Below are positions 1-13,530 of a stretch of DNA of 64,000 nucleotides, one piece after another. The position numbers and the translations under genes were made by a program. This stretch comes from Gymnorhina tibicen (lineage: Eukaryota > Chordata > Aves > Passeriformes > Artamidae). Numbering within the stretch: the first letter of the stretch is position 1; each line of letters begins with the position of its first letter. The notes beneath the pieces are model-generated. The model was not told the origin of the DNA, did no database searches, and saw only the letters and a program-made list of their open reading frames with translations. The DNA lies in assembly GCA_013399875.1 (NCBI GenBank), contig VXAZ01002108.1, forward strand, positions 1,060,120-1,124,119, written 5' to 3'.

Positions 1-1184
1 TTTAAAGAACACTCATAAAACACTGTCATACCTCAGCCGTACTGGTTATCTCATGATCCCATTGGAAGTCTTGTACCAGGTAAAGCCTGAGAACTGCCCA
101 AAACAGAAAATCCCATGCAACTGGTAAAATTCTATACAGCCATCAACAGAAGACTGTTAGGGATCCTCTTGTAAATCAGCTGCTTGATGTTATTAGTAAA
201 TACTGACAAAGAGAACTTGAGAAAGATTTTCAGTCAAAAAAAGGAAAACAATTTTAAAAGAAAACCCTAAACCATGAATATTTTTTTCCTCTGCTTTCCA
301 AATGAGAAAAAAAATATTTGAGGCAACGTCTGAATCAGAAGTGATAATTTTGGAGAAAACAGTGTTTAATGAAGTACATAGATCAGCTTCATAAAACACA
401 TTTTAGAAGTCACCAGATCTCATTCCAAAATAATTTTTCTATTTCCCATAAAATTGTTGATAATTACTGATGGATACTCTCTAGCCAGATTTATCAACTA
501 CCCACGTGAGACTGACAGCACACGAACATAAGACACCAGTTTTCTGTGAAAGCAAGGGATGAATACGCCTCCTCTCTCACATAACTTCAGAGAGAGCCAG
601 GAACTGCAGCCACCACCAACAGTGATACCCACCATTCCCAACAGTTTCAAACTGACAGTGCTAAACATCAAACACAAACCTTATCTATACATTCTTGTGC
701 CAGTTCTCCTGCATTTACCCACTATAGCAGTGGCATAAACCAAATAAAGTGCTGCTGAGATTTAGTTCTTGGTCTGTAGCTCATTTGTGCTTGAACACTA
801 TTTTGTGCATTCAGTGCACTGCATCCTTCACTTAAAAATATAATCACAGCAGGAGTTTCGCAACTCCTTTTCCCTAAAACTTACAAAGCAGATGGGCTTT
901 GTATGGGCTATGGCACACACATACACACATGTAGTAGAAACTGTGATAGCCACCAGTAAGACTGACCTCACCAGCAGCAGATTAATGGAAAACCACCTGA
1001 GCTTTATAGCATGCAGTTCTGGATATGGACTGTCTCGGGGTGACTTTATGATGTTGTATCCCATATTGCCTGCACTATGCCCAGGCCTTTCTGTGCCTTT
1101 AAAACTGGGTGCAAGAGAAAGAGAAAAAGCCAGACGAACTTTTCAAAGAAGTTCTGTGCTCCAAGGTCACACTCCTCTGTNAAA

Positions 1185-1186
<2 letters not shown>
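1..1186. other. Unique AT-rich non-coding DNA
   Basis: No open frame with coding character and no recognisable repeat family was seen. A short CA-rich stretch near 915-930 (cacacacatacacacat) is too short to call a microsatellite. One ambiguous base (N) is at 1181, directly beside the AG microsatellite that follows. Confidence 0.6.

Positions 1187-1231
<45 letters not shown>
1187..1231. repeat. (AG)n dinucleotide microsatellite
   Basis: About 22 uninterrupted AG units, reading as CT on the minus strand. The tract is a perfect polypurine/polypyrimidine run. Such runs are length-variable and can adopt triplex (H-DNA) structure; that is established for the sequence class but not shown here. An unresolved base at 1181 lies six bases upstream, probably a sequencing or assembly effect of the repeat. 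Frames running through it give meaningless Arg-Glu or Ser-Leu repeats and are not genes. Confidence 0.97.
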
Positions 1232-1233
<2 letters not shown>

Positions 1234-4200
1234 ACACCCACAGAAGGACTTTAAAATATTCCCAGGTTTCTCTCCACCATAGAGGTTTTATTTTTAGCAT
1301 TTTTATTCTATTCCTGTGTGTTTGTTAAATAAATAGGTCTTTTTCCTTTCCTCTGAGGAATTTCTTCATGAACCTGGTGGGGGAGGGGTGGCTGTAACCT
1401 GCCTTCTAAGAGAGGATGTTCAAATTCGGGTGTTCCTCTGAAATTTGTCTCAAACAGGAACATGGACTTAATCAACCCATTCCATTGCTTCCAATTTTTA
1501 TCAGTTTTTCACTTGTTACAGTGCTTACATGAAATCATCATAGCTGGACAGACATATTTGGTGCATATTTGTTTCTAATCTTCTTAGTGAAACAAACAGA
1601 TCTGCTTTCTTAAGAACTACAATCCTAATCTCTTTAGCAATATCACTAACCAGATATTGGCTTTTTTTTTCCTGAAAACATCAAGATTTGTTGCTCTGCA
1701 GCAAATTGTTTCAGGAACAATGTCAGAGCATTGCAGCTTGAGAAACCTACTTGGTGAAAACAAGACAAAGATCTGAATGCAGATGAAAAAATAAATAGGC
1801 CTTTCCTACTCATTGCCACTGCTATAAACCCACCATTTTCAAACCAGTATCTACATGCTTCTTGAGGGGACAGTGCTAATTTATGTATTAAGAGTACATG
1901 AAACAGCTGAAAATAGTAAAGGAATATTAAAGGAATTGGTAAACACTGCAAATTGTACTTTTCCAATCTGACAGGCTTTGCCTTTACAGCGTGCTTGTAT
2001 ATTCTGGCTCTGAATCAGCAGAACACTTAAGTAAATGTCTTAATAGGATAATTATACCAATAAGTATAAGTCATTGCATTGATTTTAGTGGTGTGACTCA
2101 AATCTAAGTTCCTACATACTTCGTATTTTTCTGCATAGTGACCTTTAGCAATCATCTAAACAGAAATGTGTGGTTCCTTCTGTGTTTGTAGCTATTCCTG
2201 ACCTCAAACAGAAGATCTGTATTCCACAGATATCTCCATATTTTATTTTGAAAACAAGGTAATAGGCTTCCTTTCATAGTTTAAAACTGAGCTTCTTGCT
2301 GCTGCCATAAAACAGAAGAAGGTTCAATAGAATAGAAACAGGAATTTGGCAAAATCCATACTGATGACACTGTATAATTAATAAATTACCTGCTATGAAC
2401 TTTCCATAAATTATTAAAACAAATAAATCCTATTTCAAAGTGTTACAGATACTAGATAATTTATAAATATGGGATCATTGAATTATAATTCAATCTTTCC
2501 CCTGATCTCTCTCTGTACTTCTATTTCCCAATGACTTTGATAATGTCCATCCAGTATTATTTGGTTTGACTGTCTATACATGAATTTGAATGCTCCCACT
2601 TCAGTGCAGTGCTGCCTACTCCATATCTCACTGCCTGCAGGGACCATGAAAGGACAGTGGCTTATCCAGAATCTGCTCCTTGCCATGAAGTGGTTCTTTG
2701 CAGGACATACTTACTCCCTTCCATACCAACACTGGGAGCAATTCCTGTCCCTCGCTCGCGGATGGTGAACGTGTAATTGTATTTTAAAGAGACTGAGAAA
2801 GAAAAGAGCAGCAAAGTGTGAAGGTGTGTGTCAAGTGCTCAAACAGCCTATACTGGAAGTAGCATTTCTTCTAGAAGTTCACTTTGCTCTCTAACAGCTG
2901 ATGGCTCCCATAGTTCTGCCATCAGATTTCTGGAAGAGTAAGGAATGACTGCAGACATGCCCTGCCTAAGGTGACTTTGGGGGTGGCAGAGCACTGAGCA
3001 AAGGCATGGCTAAGTGCCCAGCATGCTGATGTTGGGGTGCTGCTGCCTGAACTCTGGTGAGATGCGCTGAGAGAGGTTTGAAATTTCCATTCCTATTTAT
3101 ACAGCCGGCCTGCACATGGGCAGAGATCCACTGCACAAATGTTGTGCTGAAACTGCAAATTTTACACATCCCACTGATGGAAGGTAAGAGCTGCCTGACT
3201 GTAGCATGTCTGTACCTATCCAGTTGAAAGAAAGAGTCTTCCTGACACTGGGGATATGAGAGAAAAAATTTTTCCAAGTGGATTTCTGAAGGAGTCAGGG
3301 GCAGTAATCCCCTGAAAAATCTAGATTTCCCCAAGTTGCTGTCCCTAAACTTCTTGACATTATAAGGAGCAAGCCATGCTGCTAATCCAGTTTGGATATA
3401 TTCAGCATTACTATCTCAATATGTTTTTTATGATGAAAATTAGATGTAAAATCTTCTTAAATGAAGGAATAGTAAATACAGACACAAGTTGATTGCATTA
3501 AAATGATTTATTTTTCTAGCAAATGCAATCCTGCTGGCTGTGTTTCAGATACAAATCAAAATAAATTAAGAGCTTACACATGCTGTCTTGGTTTGGTTTT
3601 GTACAGTTTCTTCCCGTACTTGAAACCTTTTTATAATTTTGGGTCTTTTTTCACCCAAAATTACCATGTACAACAAATAATGGTGCCACCAAGACAGTGT
3701 TACATTACCACTGTTCTGACTTTCTCACCTACATAAGTCCTGGCCTGCAGCACCTATTCTTCTTCTTTTTTATTCCAAGTTATGAGCTGCTTGCGTTAAA
3801 CAAAAAAATTAATTACTTTGACATGACTACAGTTGCAGTTTTAAGATTTGGAAGAATGCCTACCAGGGATTAAGGTGAGATGAGTCCACTTACAAAGAGT
3901 TTTATCTAAGTCCCTAGAGACAGAACTTTAGTATACTAAGCTACCCAAAAGCTATGTAACATTCAGAACCCAAGAAAATCTCAAAATAATTTTTCTGGGA
4001 ATAGAGAGAAGAGGAGCTGCAGTAGAGGTTGATGCAAGCAAAGAGGTTCCTGCTCATGATATCAATTCTGATATTATTATTTCTTAGCTGTTAGAAAAAT
4101 GATTACTAAAATTATTACTATTATTACTACACCATTGTGTATAGTCTTAAGTGAAGTTGAACTTGGACAACAGTGTTTTAAAAATCACGTACTAGTGAGG

Positions 4201-7200
4201 AGCATAGTGAATGCTGTGCTCAGTCTCATGGCCCCAGCTCGAGAGCACAGTGAGTTCAGACATGGGCACAAACAGTCTTGGAAGTTTGACAAAAGGATCT
4301 GGAAACTACCATCTTACTGCAAGCCTTGGCAGGATTTCACCGCGATAAAAGGCACTTTTGAGCTCTTGTGCCTAACATGATCTGAATTCCTCTAATGCCT
4401 TGATATTTGTAGCCTTGCTGTTCACTGACAGCCTAAGGAGGAAGACTCAGTGCTGATTTCTTTTTAAACTAGGCACCAAAGTGTTCAGCTCCAGCAGCAT
4501 TCACATACCCTGGGAGCTGCTGTCTGGTGTCACAGGCCTCCCTTCTGTAGGAAAGCATTAACAGCCAGAAGATGAAAAGAACAGGATATGATTACTTTTG
4601 TGGAAGTACCAGTGAAATGTATCAGGCAGAAGATATCTATTTAATCACTTATTGCCTTTTTGATGCTACCAATATATATCACAGAAGGTACTCAAAATCC
4701 TTCTAATGCTAGCAAAATGCACTACTATTACTTATGGTACATAGTGATCAGCTTTATTTACTCCAAAAAATGTTTTATCTATGAAATTATGGCCTACAGG
4801 CAGAAAACCAAAAATATAATAATACTGTAAGTATCTCTGGTCTTTGGTCAGCACAGATCCTTTGAATTTTTCATTTTATCTTTCCTGTTACTGATTCACC
4901 GATTTACAGATTTTGGAAGAATCACGAAATATCTCTACCACATGTGCTTTTGGAAGACTAAATGCAGATAGATGATTAAGCCAACTTAATACATCGGTGA
5001 TTTGTAAAATAATACTTTAAAGATTGTAAAATAATTTGAACTGCATAAAAATACATTTATCTTAAAAGACAGAACTCTGGAATATTGCAAGAAATTTTCT
5101 CCATGGTGCGTTACTGAAAAATTGCATTGCTGGAATTCTATAGCAACTCCATTTTTTAAATTTTATGTACATAATTAAAGGAATAGTGAAATTTCACTGC
5201 TAGATAATTCAAGTTTTCTCCAAGAAGTGTTTTTATTCTGTCCTTAAAAACTATGTTTTGATGTTATAAGTAGAAAAAAGGAGAGTTCATGAGATCACAA
5301 TTCAAATGGTAGTGTACATTAGTATGTGATTTATAGTACTGGACAGTGAAAAATATCACCTTTGCATCATAGATTTCCATTAATATAAAAACGAGGCTTT
5401 GTTACACAAAAAATAAGGAATAAAATGTACTATTGTCAGCTTTGGTATCTCTGTAAGTTACACTGACTCTGCAGTCATGTCTTGGAATTAAGGAGTAAAT
5501 TGCTAATGGATTGTGAAGGAAAAGTTGGAATGAGGTTGCATCTCAGTGAGACAAGTTGATGAGACATGAGCATAATGATTTGGCAAGCACATTCTGATAC
5601 TGGATAATTCATTAGTTACTACCTTACATTAAGCCATCATGGTTAGGTGTAGTAAATTAGAATCAAAAGTTTTATGTTAACATACAGAATACACTGTAAA
5701 ACAAGATATTTATGGTACAATGGAGGAGAGAGGAAGAAAGAAAAAAATAATAAAAAGCCTGTCAAAGTCAGCGAAGACTTTACTATTTGACATTTGAATT
5801 GCTGACTACTCCTACTTATTGCAAATTTGCAATTGGGTCTAAACTTTCAACATGTAAAACTGAACATTGAACACAGTCATTCTAAGGAAGTTTCTGTACA
5901 TCAACAAGGTGAATATTGCTATTAGGAAATGTTGTTGGTGTTTTTGTTTCCTTCTCATTCTTCAGATTATTTCAAAATCTAGGTCAAGCTATCAAAAAGC
6001 TCAAGATAGACCAGAGCCCTGAAGATATAGTTGAAGATTAGGTTCAAAAAGTAGAGTCCAGAGATTGGAAACTGTGACCCATGAGCATTTTTTGAAACAA
6101 AACTTCATGGATGTCCAAGAGGGTCCACAAAAAAGGGAGGCCAGCAAAGAATGGCCAGTTTCCACTGTCATGGCATAGCTGTTACCTATTTCTACCTCAG
6201 CTTAAATTTTGTAGAACTGAATGCTCACAGAAATTCAGAAGGTTACTGTAATGTGTTATTAATGTTTGTAAATTGCTTTCACAACCTTTAATGAAAGTGA
6301 AAAGGACAGTGTTGTTGCCAAGTATTTTTCATTGATTGCCTGGAGATTCCCAGCAGTCACTCTCCTGTTTCACTATAGCAATATTAATAGAGAATCTCTG
6401 ATATGAGAACCAGTACTAATGAGTGTTTAAGATCCTCATGGCAAACTATCCACTGTATGGATGTAACCTCAAGCATTTTAAATGGTGCTACATCTAGAAT
6501 AGAAACTGCAAAGCATGCTTTATCTTTCATGGCATATAAATCCACATATGTCTTGAAAGTATGAATACCCCAAAGATCCATTACACAAATTGTCCAGGAA
6601 ACCACATTTCATCTTGAAGGCCTGGAACCCTATCAAGACTTCGCGGTGGCGAGGAGCCACGTGCTGACAGCTATTTCATGTGCTTAAGAACTTCCCTGGT
6701 GGTACAAGCTAACAGGAATTTATAAAATCACAGCATAAGACATGGCTTATGAGAGTGATGTCTAATCACATACCTAGTACACTTAAGAACACAGATAAAC
6801 CATATTCTTTCATCTGTAGCATAAGGTTTATTACTGTTTGATGAGAGCAATAAGCAGCCCCACAAGCAAAACAGATATTTTTCTGTTTAGAGTTGAAACT
6901 GCAAATATAAAAAACCATAAACAGGATCCCAGCCAACCACATGCATGATAATGGGATTTGGTTTTAAAGACAGAAGTTATAACCTGAAGTAAATGCTCCT
7001 CTTGCTGTAGGACTGGTTTTCACATCAAATAGCAGCATCTTCCAGACAGACAGGATATATGAACCATGAGGAAGAGGGAGATATTCAGAGCACACAAGGA
7101 GGAAGCCAGTCTGATTTTCTGCGCAGAACCCTGGAAATTCACTGCATTCACAAATTTTCACCGTGGATCCTGCCATGTTGGAAAGGCGCAGATTCTGACT

Positions 7201-9494
7201 AAAATGCCTCTCCCAAACGTGGCACATCAATCAGGTCTCTTTCTATTGCAGAATCTTTCAGAGAAGCTCACAAAGTGGCCTTCCCTTAGTCAGGGCATTT
7301 TAAATATCCTTTTTTTTTACTTCAAAGCCATGTATTTTCACTAGAATGTTAGGAACAATTTTGTCTCAAAATTTTATCTTCATTTTAATATCAGTCAATG
7401 GGCTAAAAAATCCCTTATGTCAGTGAACGAGTTAAAAATTACTGAGGGATACAGACACACAGACATCCTAGATACACCATTGTAATCATTTAAGTCTTGA
7501 TTTTGTTTGAAACCACAACAAAATGGACTGTTTTCAGTATCAGTAGGGGTCCCAATTAAGCTGCATACATAGTTAGCACATAACTCGTTTTAGGCACCAT
7601 TTCAGTGTAAGATTTTTTTTTAATGTCATCTGCACTCATCATAAGATAATTATGTTTATAAGAAGCTAATAATCACTAAGATTATCTGTTTTAAGTTGTT
7701 AATGTGCCTCACCAACAGGGTTTTGGAGAAGCAGGAAGGTTTGGAATGTAAAAAAATTAATTTTTTTTAAACAAGAAAATATAAGAGAATCTTTTAAAAA
7801 TTAAATTTGAGATGTCTATCTGTTGAAAGAAGAACTTTGAAATGCAATTATGAGGAACTGAAATAAAGTTGAAGAGCTACAAACAAATCAAGTGTGCTTT
7901 ATTTTTCAAATCCTATTAAGAGTAGTTAATTTAAAGCTTAATTAATTTTTTTGAAGACGGACCCTGCTGGTAACTGATTCCATGCAAGCACCCCATCTTG
8001 CTTCCATAAGCAATGGTAGGGAGTAATTTTTATTAAATTATACAAATGTTTGTTGTTTCATCATCTTTTTCAGTCTCAGAGACCAATACAACGAGAAATT
8101 TTAGCAGATGTGATGCCAAAGATGGGCAACCTAGAAGACAACTGTGTTGTAAGACACAGGTACAGCAAGACAGGATTCAGAAACCTGGAAGTTATTTGGC
8201 AAACCTAAAGGATTTACATAGCAAAGCCAACAATCTGCACATGTAAAAGTAATTTCTGATAGAAATTCTAGGAAACATTTCAGGAATGCTTGTATCAGTG
8301 ATCTGTTTCCATCATCAGCTCTGGATGTGGAGGTACAACTCTCCTAAGCGACACATGTGCTTTAAAAACACACCTACTGAACCCAGTTTTACTTACTGCT
8401 GACAAATACCACTGGCAATTTTCCGCCTGGCCTAGGGCTTTCCATGGTCTGATGATTAAACATTTTTTTCCAGCTACTTAATAACACCCTTTACACAGCT
8501 TGAAAAGCAAAACTATAAATAGCATCCTTGAGAGAGACCCTAGAGAAGATGTGTGGTTAACACTCTCAAACCAAATACACGATGTTTTATGTTGAAAAGG
8601 TGAGAGGCCAAGAAACTTTCTAACCTGCTGGTTTTCATATAAGGACCCTGAGGTGAAAGCATATTAAGGAGCCACTGAGCCTGCTCTGCACCAGCTAATA
8701 TTAGTTTGAACCTGACCCTGGGAAGGGATCTGAAAATGCAGAAAAAATGAGTGGACAAAAAAGAAAAGAACAGAGATCCCAATATTCTCATGCATGTCAG
8801 CAGCGGCTGCAGGGGTGGCCACTGCAGGCTATGTTATTGCAGCTCAGGAAAGGCTTATATTTTTCAAACCATATGTGCCTTACATTCTTAGCCTGTCAAG
8901 GCTAAATCACTTTACTACTCTTCTCTGTCGCCTCTAGTTATGCCTCCCTTGCTTTATGTTATTGCAATCCTAAGTGACATAGCAAAAGTCAATTCCTTGT
9001 TTTTCGGACAGATCTATTATCAACAACAGAGGATAGTACAGCTCTAAGTGCTGAAACACCTTAAGTCTTTTAATACAGTACCCGGTATTGTATTATGCAC
9101 ATTTGAAGAACATAAATCAAGACTGAACCAAAAGTGAATTTTAAATAACTTCAGAAATGTTAATTATATTCAACAGTTCCGTACCACGATGTCAAACAAG
9201 CTTACAAAGGACTCAATAGTACGGAGAGGTACAATTAGCAACTATTCCTATCAGTCATTTGTATCCTGTGGCTAAATCAACAGTAAATCTTTTAAACACA
9301 GATAACCAAACCCTCAGCGTATGCAAGGACATAATGGTACTTACAGATTTCTTGGAATTAACATGCCTAACATGAACACATTTAGTGCTCAACAAATAAT
9401 TTTTTAATGTCATTGAACCTGGATTTTTTTTGAAGCTACTTTCCATTCCTTTGACAGATGTGCTATGCTGCATTTCATTACTTTTTCTCCTTAC
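1232..9494. other. Unique AT-rich non-coding DNA
   Basis: About 8 kb without a recognisable gene or transposable element. The longest open frame is about 122 codons on the minus strand (2966-3334). It has no domain signature, and I treat it as chance. A plus-strand segment at 3105-3183 sits between an acceptor-like tatttatacag and a donor-like AAG/GTAAGA, but it is only 79 bases long and cannot be separated from chance. The segment around 8880-9010 is slightly richer in GC and pyrimidines, with no identifiable function. Confidence 0.5.
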
Positions 9495-9599
9495 CTCGTT
9501 CTTCTTTTGTTTTAGATAAGTGATGAGGCTTTCGAAAAAGATTAAGTACTGGCAGGCAAAGCAATGGCCCAAACATGGATTTAATTGGAACCTCAAATC
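9495..9599 (-). CDS. Candidate internal coding exon (unidentified)
   Basis: Read on the minus strand, a nearly pure pyrimidine tract (complement of 9601-9622) ends in CCACAG at 9600. A segment of exactly 105 bases follows, ending ACGAG at 9495, and then a strong donor, GTAAGG, at 9494-9489. The length is a multiple of three, so the exon could be included without shifting the frame. Two of the three frames are open. Phase 0 begins DLRFQLNPCL and ends KQKKNE; another frame begins FEVPIKSMFG and ends SKTKEER. I recognise neither product. No neighbouring exon could be joined to it with confidence, so it may be a pseudo-exon. Confidence 0.3.
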
Positions 9600-12500
9600 C
9601 TGTGGAAAGAAAAAAAAGAAATTAAACCATTAATAATTTAATTTTACTAACAGACAGAGTTCATGTATCCTGTTTTAGGCAGCTTTTACGACACTTCTTT
9701 TTATTTGATTTCAACAGGTATACAACCTGTTAGTCAAACCACGTTGGAATCGAAATCATTAACAGAAGATTTCAGGGGAGTGTGCACAGCTGCTAACAAG
9801 TGCTGATGGGGTTAGTTCTCATCTGGAGAAGTAGTCCACTGATAATGGTAACGGCAGAATTGACTAGATTTAAGCTTTCAGTTCAACAAGCACTTCTGTA
9901 AAACCTAAGAATCTTCCCATTGTATAGCATTCCAAATACTGTTTTCTTACACTGCTCTTTGCCCCATGAACGCGTGACAGAGAACAACCATTATACAGCA
10001 ATATGACTCAAGTGCAACCAAGTAATAACGCTAAATAATTCACGCTTCAAGACAAAAGATACTGAAAGAAATTTCATTTCTCCCAAGATTGGAAAGGGTT
10101 CTAAACATAAAAACCTCCATAAAAGTAAAGCATAAAAGCAATTTTTAAGAGAGTCAGAGGTTATAAGGTGTAGTATTGGGCAAGCAACAACCAAATAACC
10201 AACAAAATAAAGCAACCTCGAGTATGAGTAATGTGCTTATTTCTGCAAATAAGATATTTCTGCATTAATAATTTTTATTCAGACATATAGTACAAAAAAA
10301 TCTCAGGTACATCACAGAATATCTCTAAAATTTTTGTCAGAGAATTATGCTTTGTATTTCAAAAGACCACAAGAACAGACTCTTATATAGCACGTGGCAT
10401 TAATACAATTATTTCAATGGACCAGGAATAACTTCCCACCAACTAATCTGACCAATAAAGCTATAATTTTCCAAGCTCTCAAAGCTACACTGGGAAGGAG
10501 GCTGTGTTTCATTTTCCTACTTTGCTGTTATTGCACAAGTATATTTAAATTTAATTTGGGATTACAATCAGATTTATGTACCATGACCTCAGTCACACTA
10601 GGCCACTAGAATTCAGTAGATATTCTGTAGTAGGCAAGGAGTTATCATTAAGTGTTTTCAATTACATACATTGTTATTATTTAATGTGGCAAATATATCT
10701 AAAGCCTGTGCAGAAGGTGGCATTTCAAACTGCTGTAAGCCCATATATTTACAAAAACTCCTTGCATGATGATGGCTTGTATGGGTATTGAATTTATTTT
10801 TTATTGTTTGTTAATTGAGGACTGCAGGATGCTACGTGGGTTTTAAAGACTAAACATGTCTATGACTATGACAGCAATGTTTTTCATTAAAGTTTCTTTT
10901 CTGGAGAACAAATTTACTGAAATGTCTGTCCAAGACAGACATCAGAAGCATTTCTTAGAATGAAGAGGTAATTTGTGGTCAAGATGATGATAATATAAAC
11001 GGTTCATGCTCAGTACATCTGATTATCTAGTACATCATTGCCTCTCCAGAACTGATTAGCTAAAGGCACAACAATGCGTATGTGACAGTCTGCTTGCAAA
11101 GCTGCTGCAGAGGGAAAGCAGAGGCAGTTTCTTTGCATGGCATAGAGACTGTGTCAACAAAACCTGCAATGACAAGATGAGATCTTGTGCATGGTCCCCA
11201 TCTGCCCCATTCTGCTCTCCCAGAAGCCCGGGGATCGCAGCACAGACGCGCAGAGAGGCTGTGCCGGAGCCAGAGCAGAGCAGCTGATGGGGCATGGTTT
11301 GTAACCCCCTCATTCAGGCAAATCTGAGCACAGTCATTCAGCTCAGTGTCTGCATCGTGCTCCCCAATGGTTCTAGTGGCTCCTGTGTTAGCAAGACCTT
11401 TTCTACTGCCCGGGCATGTCCACCTTGCCTCAGCCTGCAAGATAACACAGAAGAGGCAGATGATGTCCCTTTATTAAGTGCAAAGGCACCTAAATGAAGG
11501 CTGGCATGAGTACTGGGAATTTTAACTTACATAGAGCTGGAACCCAAAGTAGAAGCAGGCTACACTGTGAGCTACAAAGCTGAAGTCCTAACATACAGCT
11601 AAGGACGTACCTGTGGATTTCCAGTGTACCACAGAGAGAAAGCAACAACATTTACCACTGGCAATTCCAGCTCAGATATTTTTAGAGGTTTATAAGACCG
11701 CCTTTTCTCCTGAAATTCAGAGATGAGCTTGAGGGGAAAACAGGCTATTTCTACCCGAAAACAATTCTTGGCCCAAATACCACTCTTTCACTTACTTCTC
11801 CATCAATAAATAATTTTAAATACAACTACTGTGCTTCCCTGTGTTCATTTCAAAAATGTCTTGCAAACTGCAAGCTCTCTAAGCAGCACTGCTCCCTTTA
11901 GCACAAAGGAATGTTTAAGTCAGTCATTCAATACACAGCCATTCAAAGATATTACTGAAGTTTCACAGAAGGCAATTTTAGAGCCTGGTGTTCTAAATGA
12001 GACTCAGATACTGAGTACTGACCTAATATTTATTTACCTATGAAACTATAAAATAACAAACACAAAAATAACAATAATCACAGTAGACATCATTACAGTT
12101 TTGCAGCAAAACCTGCCAGAAATAGGACAATATCTTATCCTGAGCAGTAAAAGCAGGATAGACCAGCTGTTAGGTCCCCTTTGAAAATATGTGAACCCTT
12201 GGGACATTCAGATGCTGTGCTATATACGAGACACAGGAACACTCATGTTGGGATCCATGAGAACAATAATTGAATAAAAAACCCCACAAAATTATTCAAT
12301 AACTTGACTATAAATATACTAAGTGATACTTCAGGCATAGAAAATTCAATAAAGTGGTGAAGAAACCTCACAATGTCCTCAAATTAATTTACATTCACAG
12401 AAATGTGACAATTTTAAAGGCAACTAACTCCATCTAACAAACTGAGTATTTATCTAGAGAGTGACTGCACTGCTTGATTTACTGCAAACACATTCTGTGC

Positions 12501-13380
12501 TGCTTTAGTTGTTATATTACAACCACCAAAAATTTAAACCTTTGAAAGCATGCCACACCTCACCAAATTGCAATTTACTATGATGTTAGATTGCTTATAA
12601 GTTTCCCCTACCATGATGAATATGTGCTTCGAGTGGAACAAGAGAAGAAATGACAGCATCTCCTGCACAGCCTGTGTTTGTGAAAGAATATACTGGAAAG
12701 AAAGAGTGTGCAAGAGCTTGACATGTCCTTGGGGTATGATTAAAAGCTCATGAAAGGAAATAATTCAAAGACGACAGCTCTGACTTTAACCACCACTGGG
12801 GACAAGAGATCTTTCACTTAAGACATGCCAGTCATTCACAAGTATAGCTGAAATCATACAGAGGATGTATTTTAAAACCCGGTGATTTAGATACAAACTC
12901 CAAACCAGAGAGACCCTGTGGGTGACATAAAAATGCCACAAAGTTTAACTAGATTTTTATTTTTCATAATAATATTAGGCCAAAGCTTAAAAATGTACCC
13001 ATTTTTAATTGATAGCATTGAATGATAAAGAAAACTACAATACCAAAAAAAAAAAAATCCATATAAAACCCCACATAGAATATGATTCTTTATTAAAGAA
13101 GAAATCTTCTCCCCCGGGCTGTTTCCTATCCAGTACCACATCTGGGCCATACTAACTTGGCTCTGTAGCAAAGGTCTGAGTTTATTCAAAGCTATTGAGA
13201 TTCGTAACCTGGACTATTTTATGTTTTATGTAGCGCTGCCTTTTAAGTGGATGTATTGCATTAAATATATTCTTTCCTAAGATTCAGAGTCTGTTCCCCT
13301 TTTGTGAATTTCCTTTATTTCCTTTTTGATAGTTCTACAGTTAACTGTCTATAGAGATATAAAGCCAGCTGCAGCTCACA
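9600..13380. other. Unique non-coding DNA
   Basis: No gene or repeat family was recognised. The first bases (9600-9622) form the pyrimidine tract of the candidate exon to the left. Around 11190-11440 the sequence becomes clearly more GC-rich and carries several CpGs, and a 126-codon minus-strand frame spans it (11060-11440). No domain, signal peptide or convincing pair of splice sites was found there. A 13-base poly-A run lies near 13046-13058. Confidence 0.5.
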
Positions 13381-13530
13381 TTATAGTACATATATAGTAT
13401 ATATAGTATAGTATATATAGTATAGTATATATAGTATATATATATATAGTATATATAGTAGATACATATATACATATAGTAGATACATATATAGATATAT
13501 ATAGTACTATATATATAGTATATATACACA
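13381..13530. repeat. TATA-type AT minisatellite
   Basis: About 150 bases made almost entirely of TATATAG/TATACAT variants. At 13397-13438 there are three perfect tandem copies of a 14-base unit, GTATATATAGTATA. Further right the array degenerates, with two related copies beginning gatacatata near 13460 and 13481. Many subsegments are self-complementary, so hairpin or cruciform extrusion is plausible. The Tyr/Ile-rich translations on the minus strand (13341-13633) are artefacts of this repeat. Confidence 0.95.

Noticed and set aside
892..1328. Several frames with long Arg-Glu or Ser-Leu repeats
   Set aside because: They run through the (AG)n microsatellite and the ambiguous base at 1181.
2966..3334. 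A 122-codon minus-strand frame
   Set aside because: No domain, signal peptide or splice structure. The length is within chance for locally GC-richer sequence.
11060..11440. A 126-codon minus-strand frame in a GC-richer patch with CpGs
   Set aside because: The alternative frame is also open over part of it, no domain is recognised and no convincing splice sites flank it.
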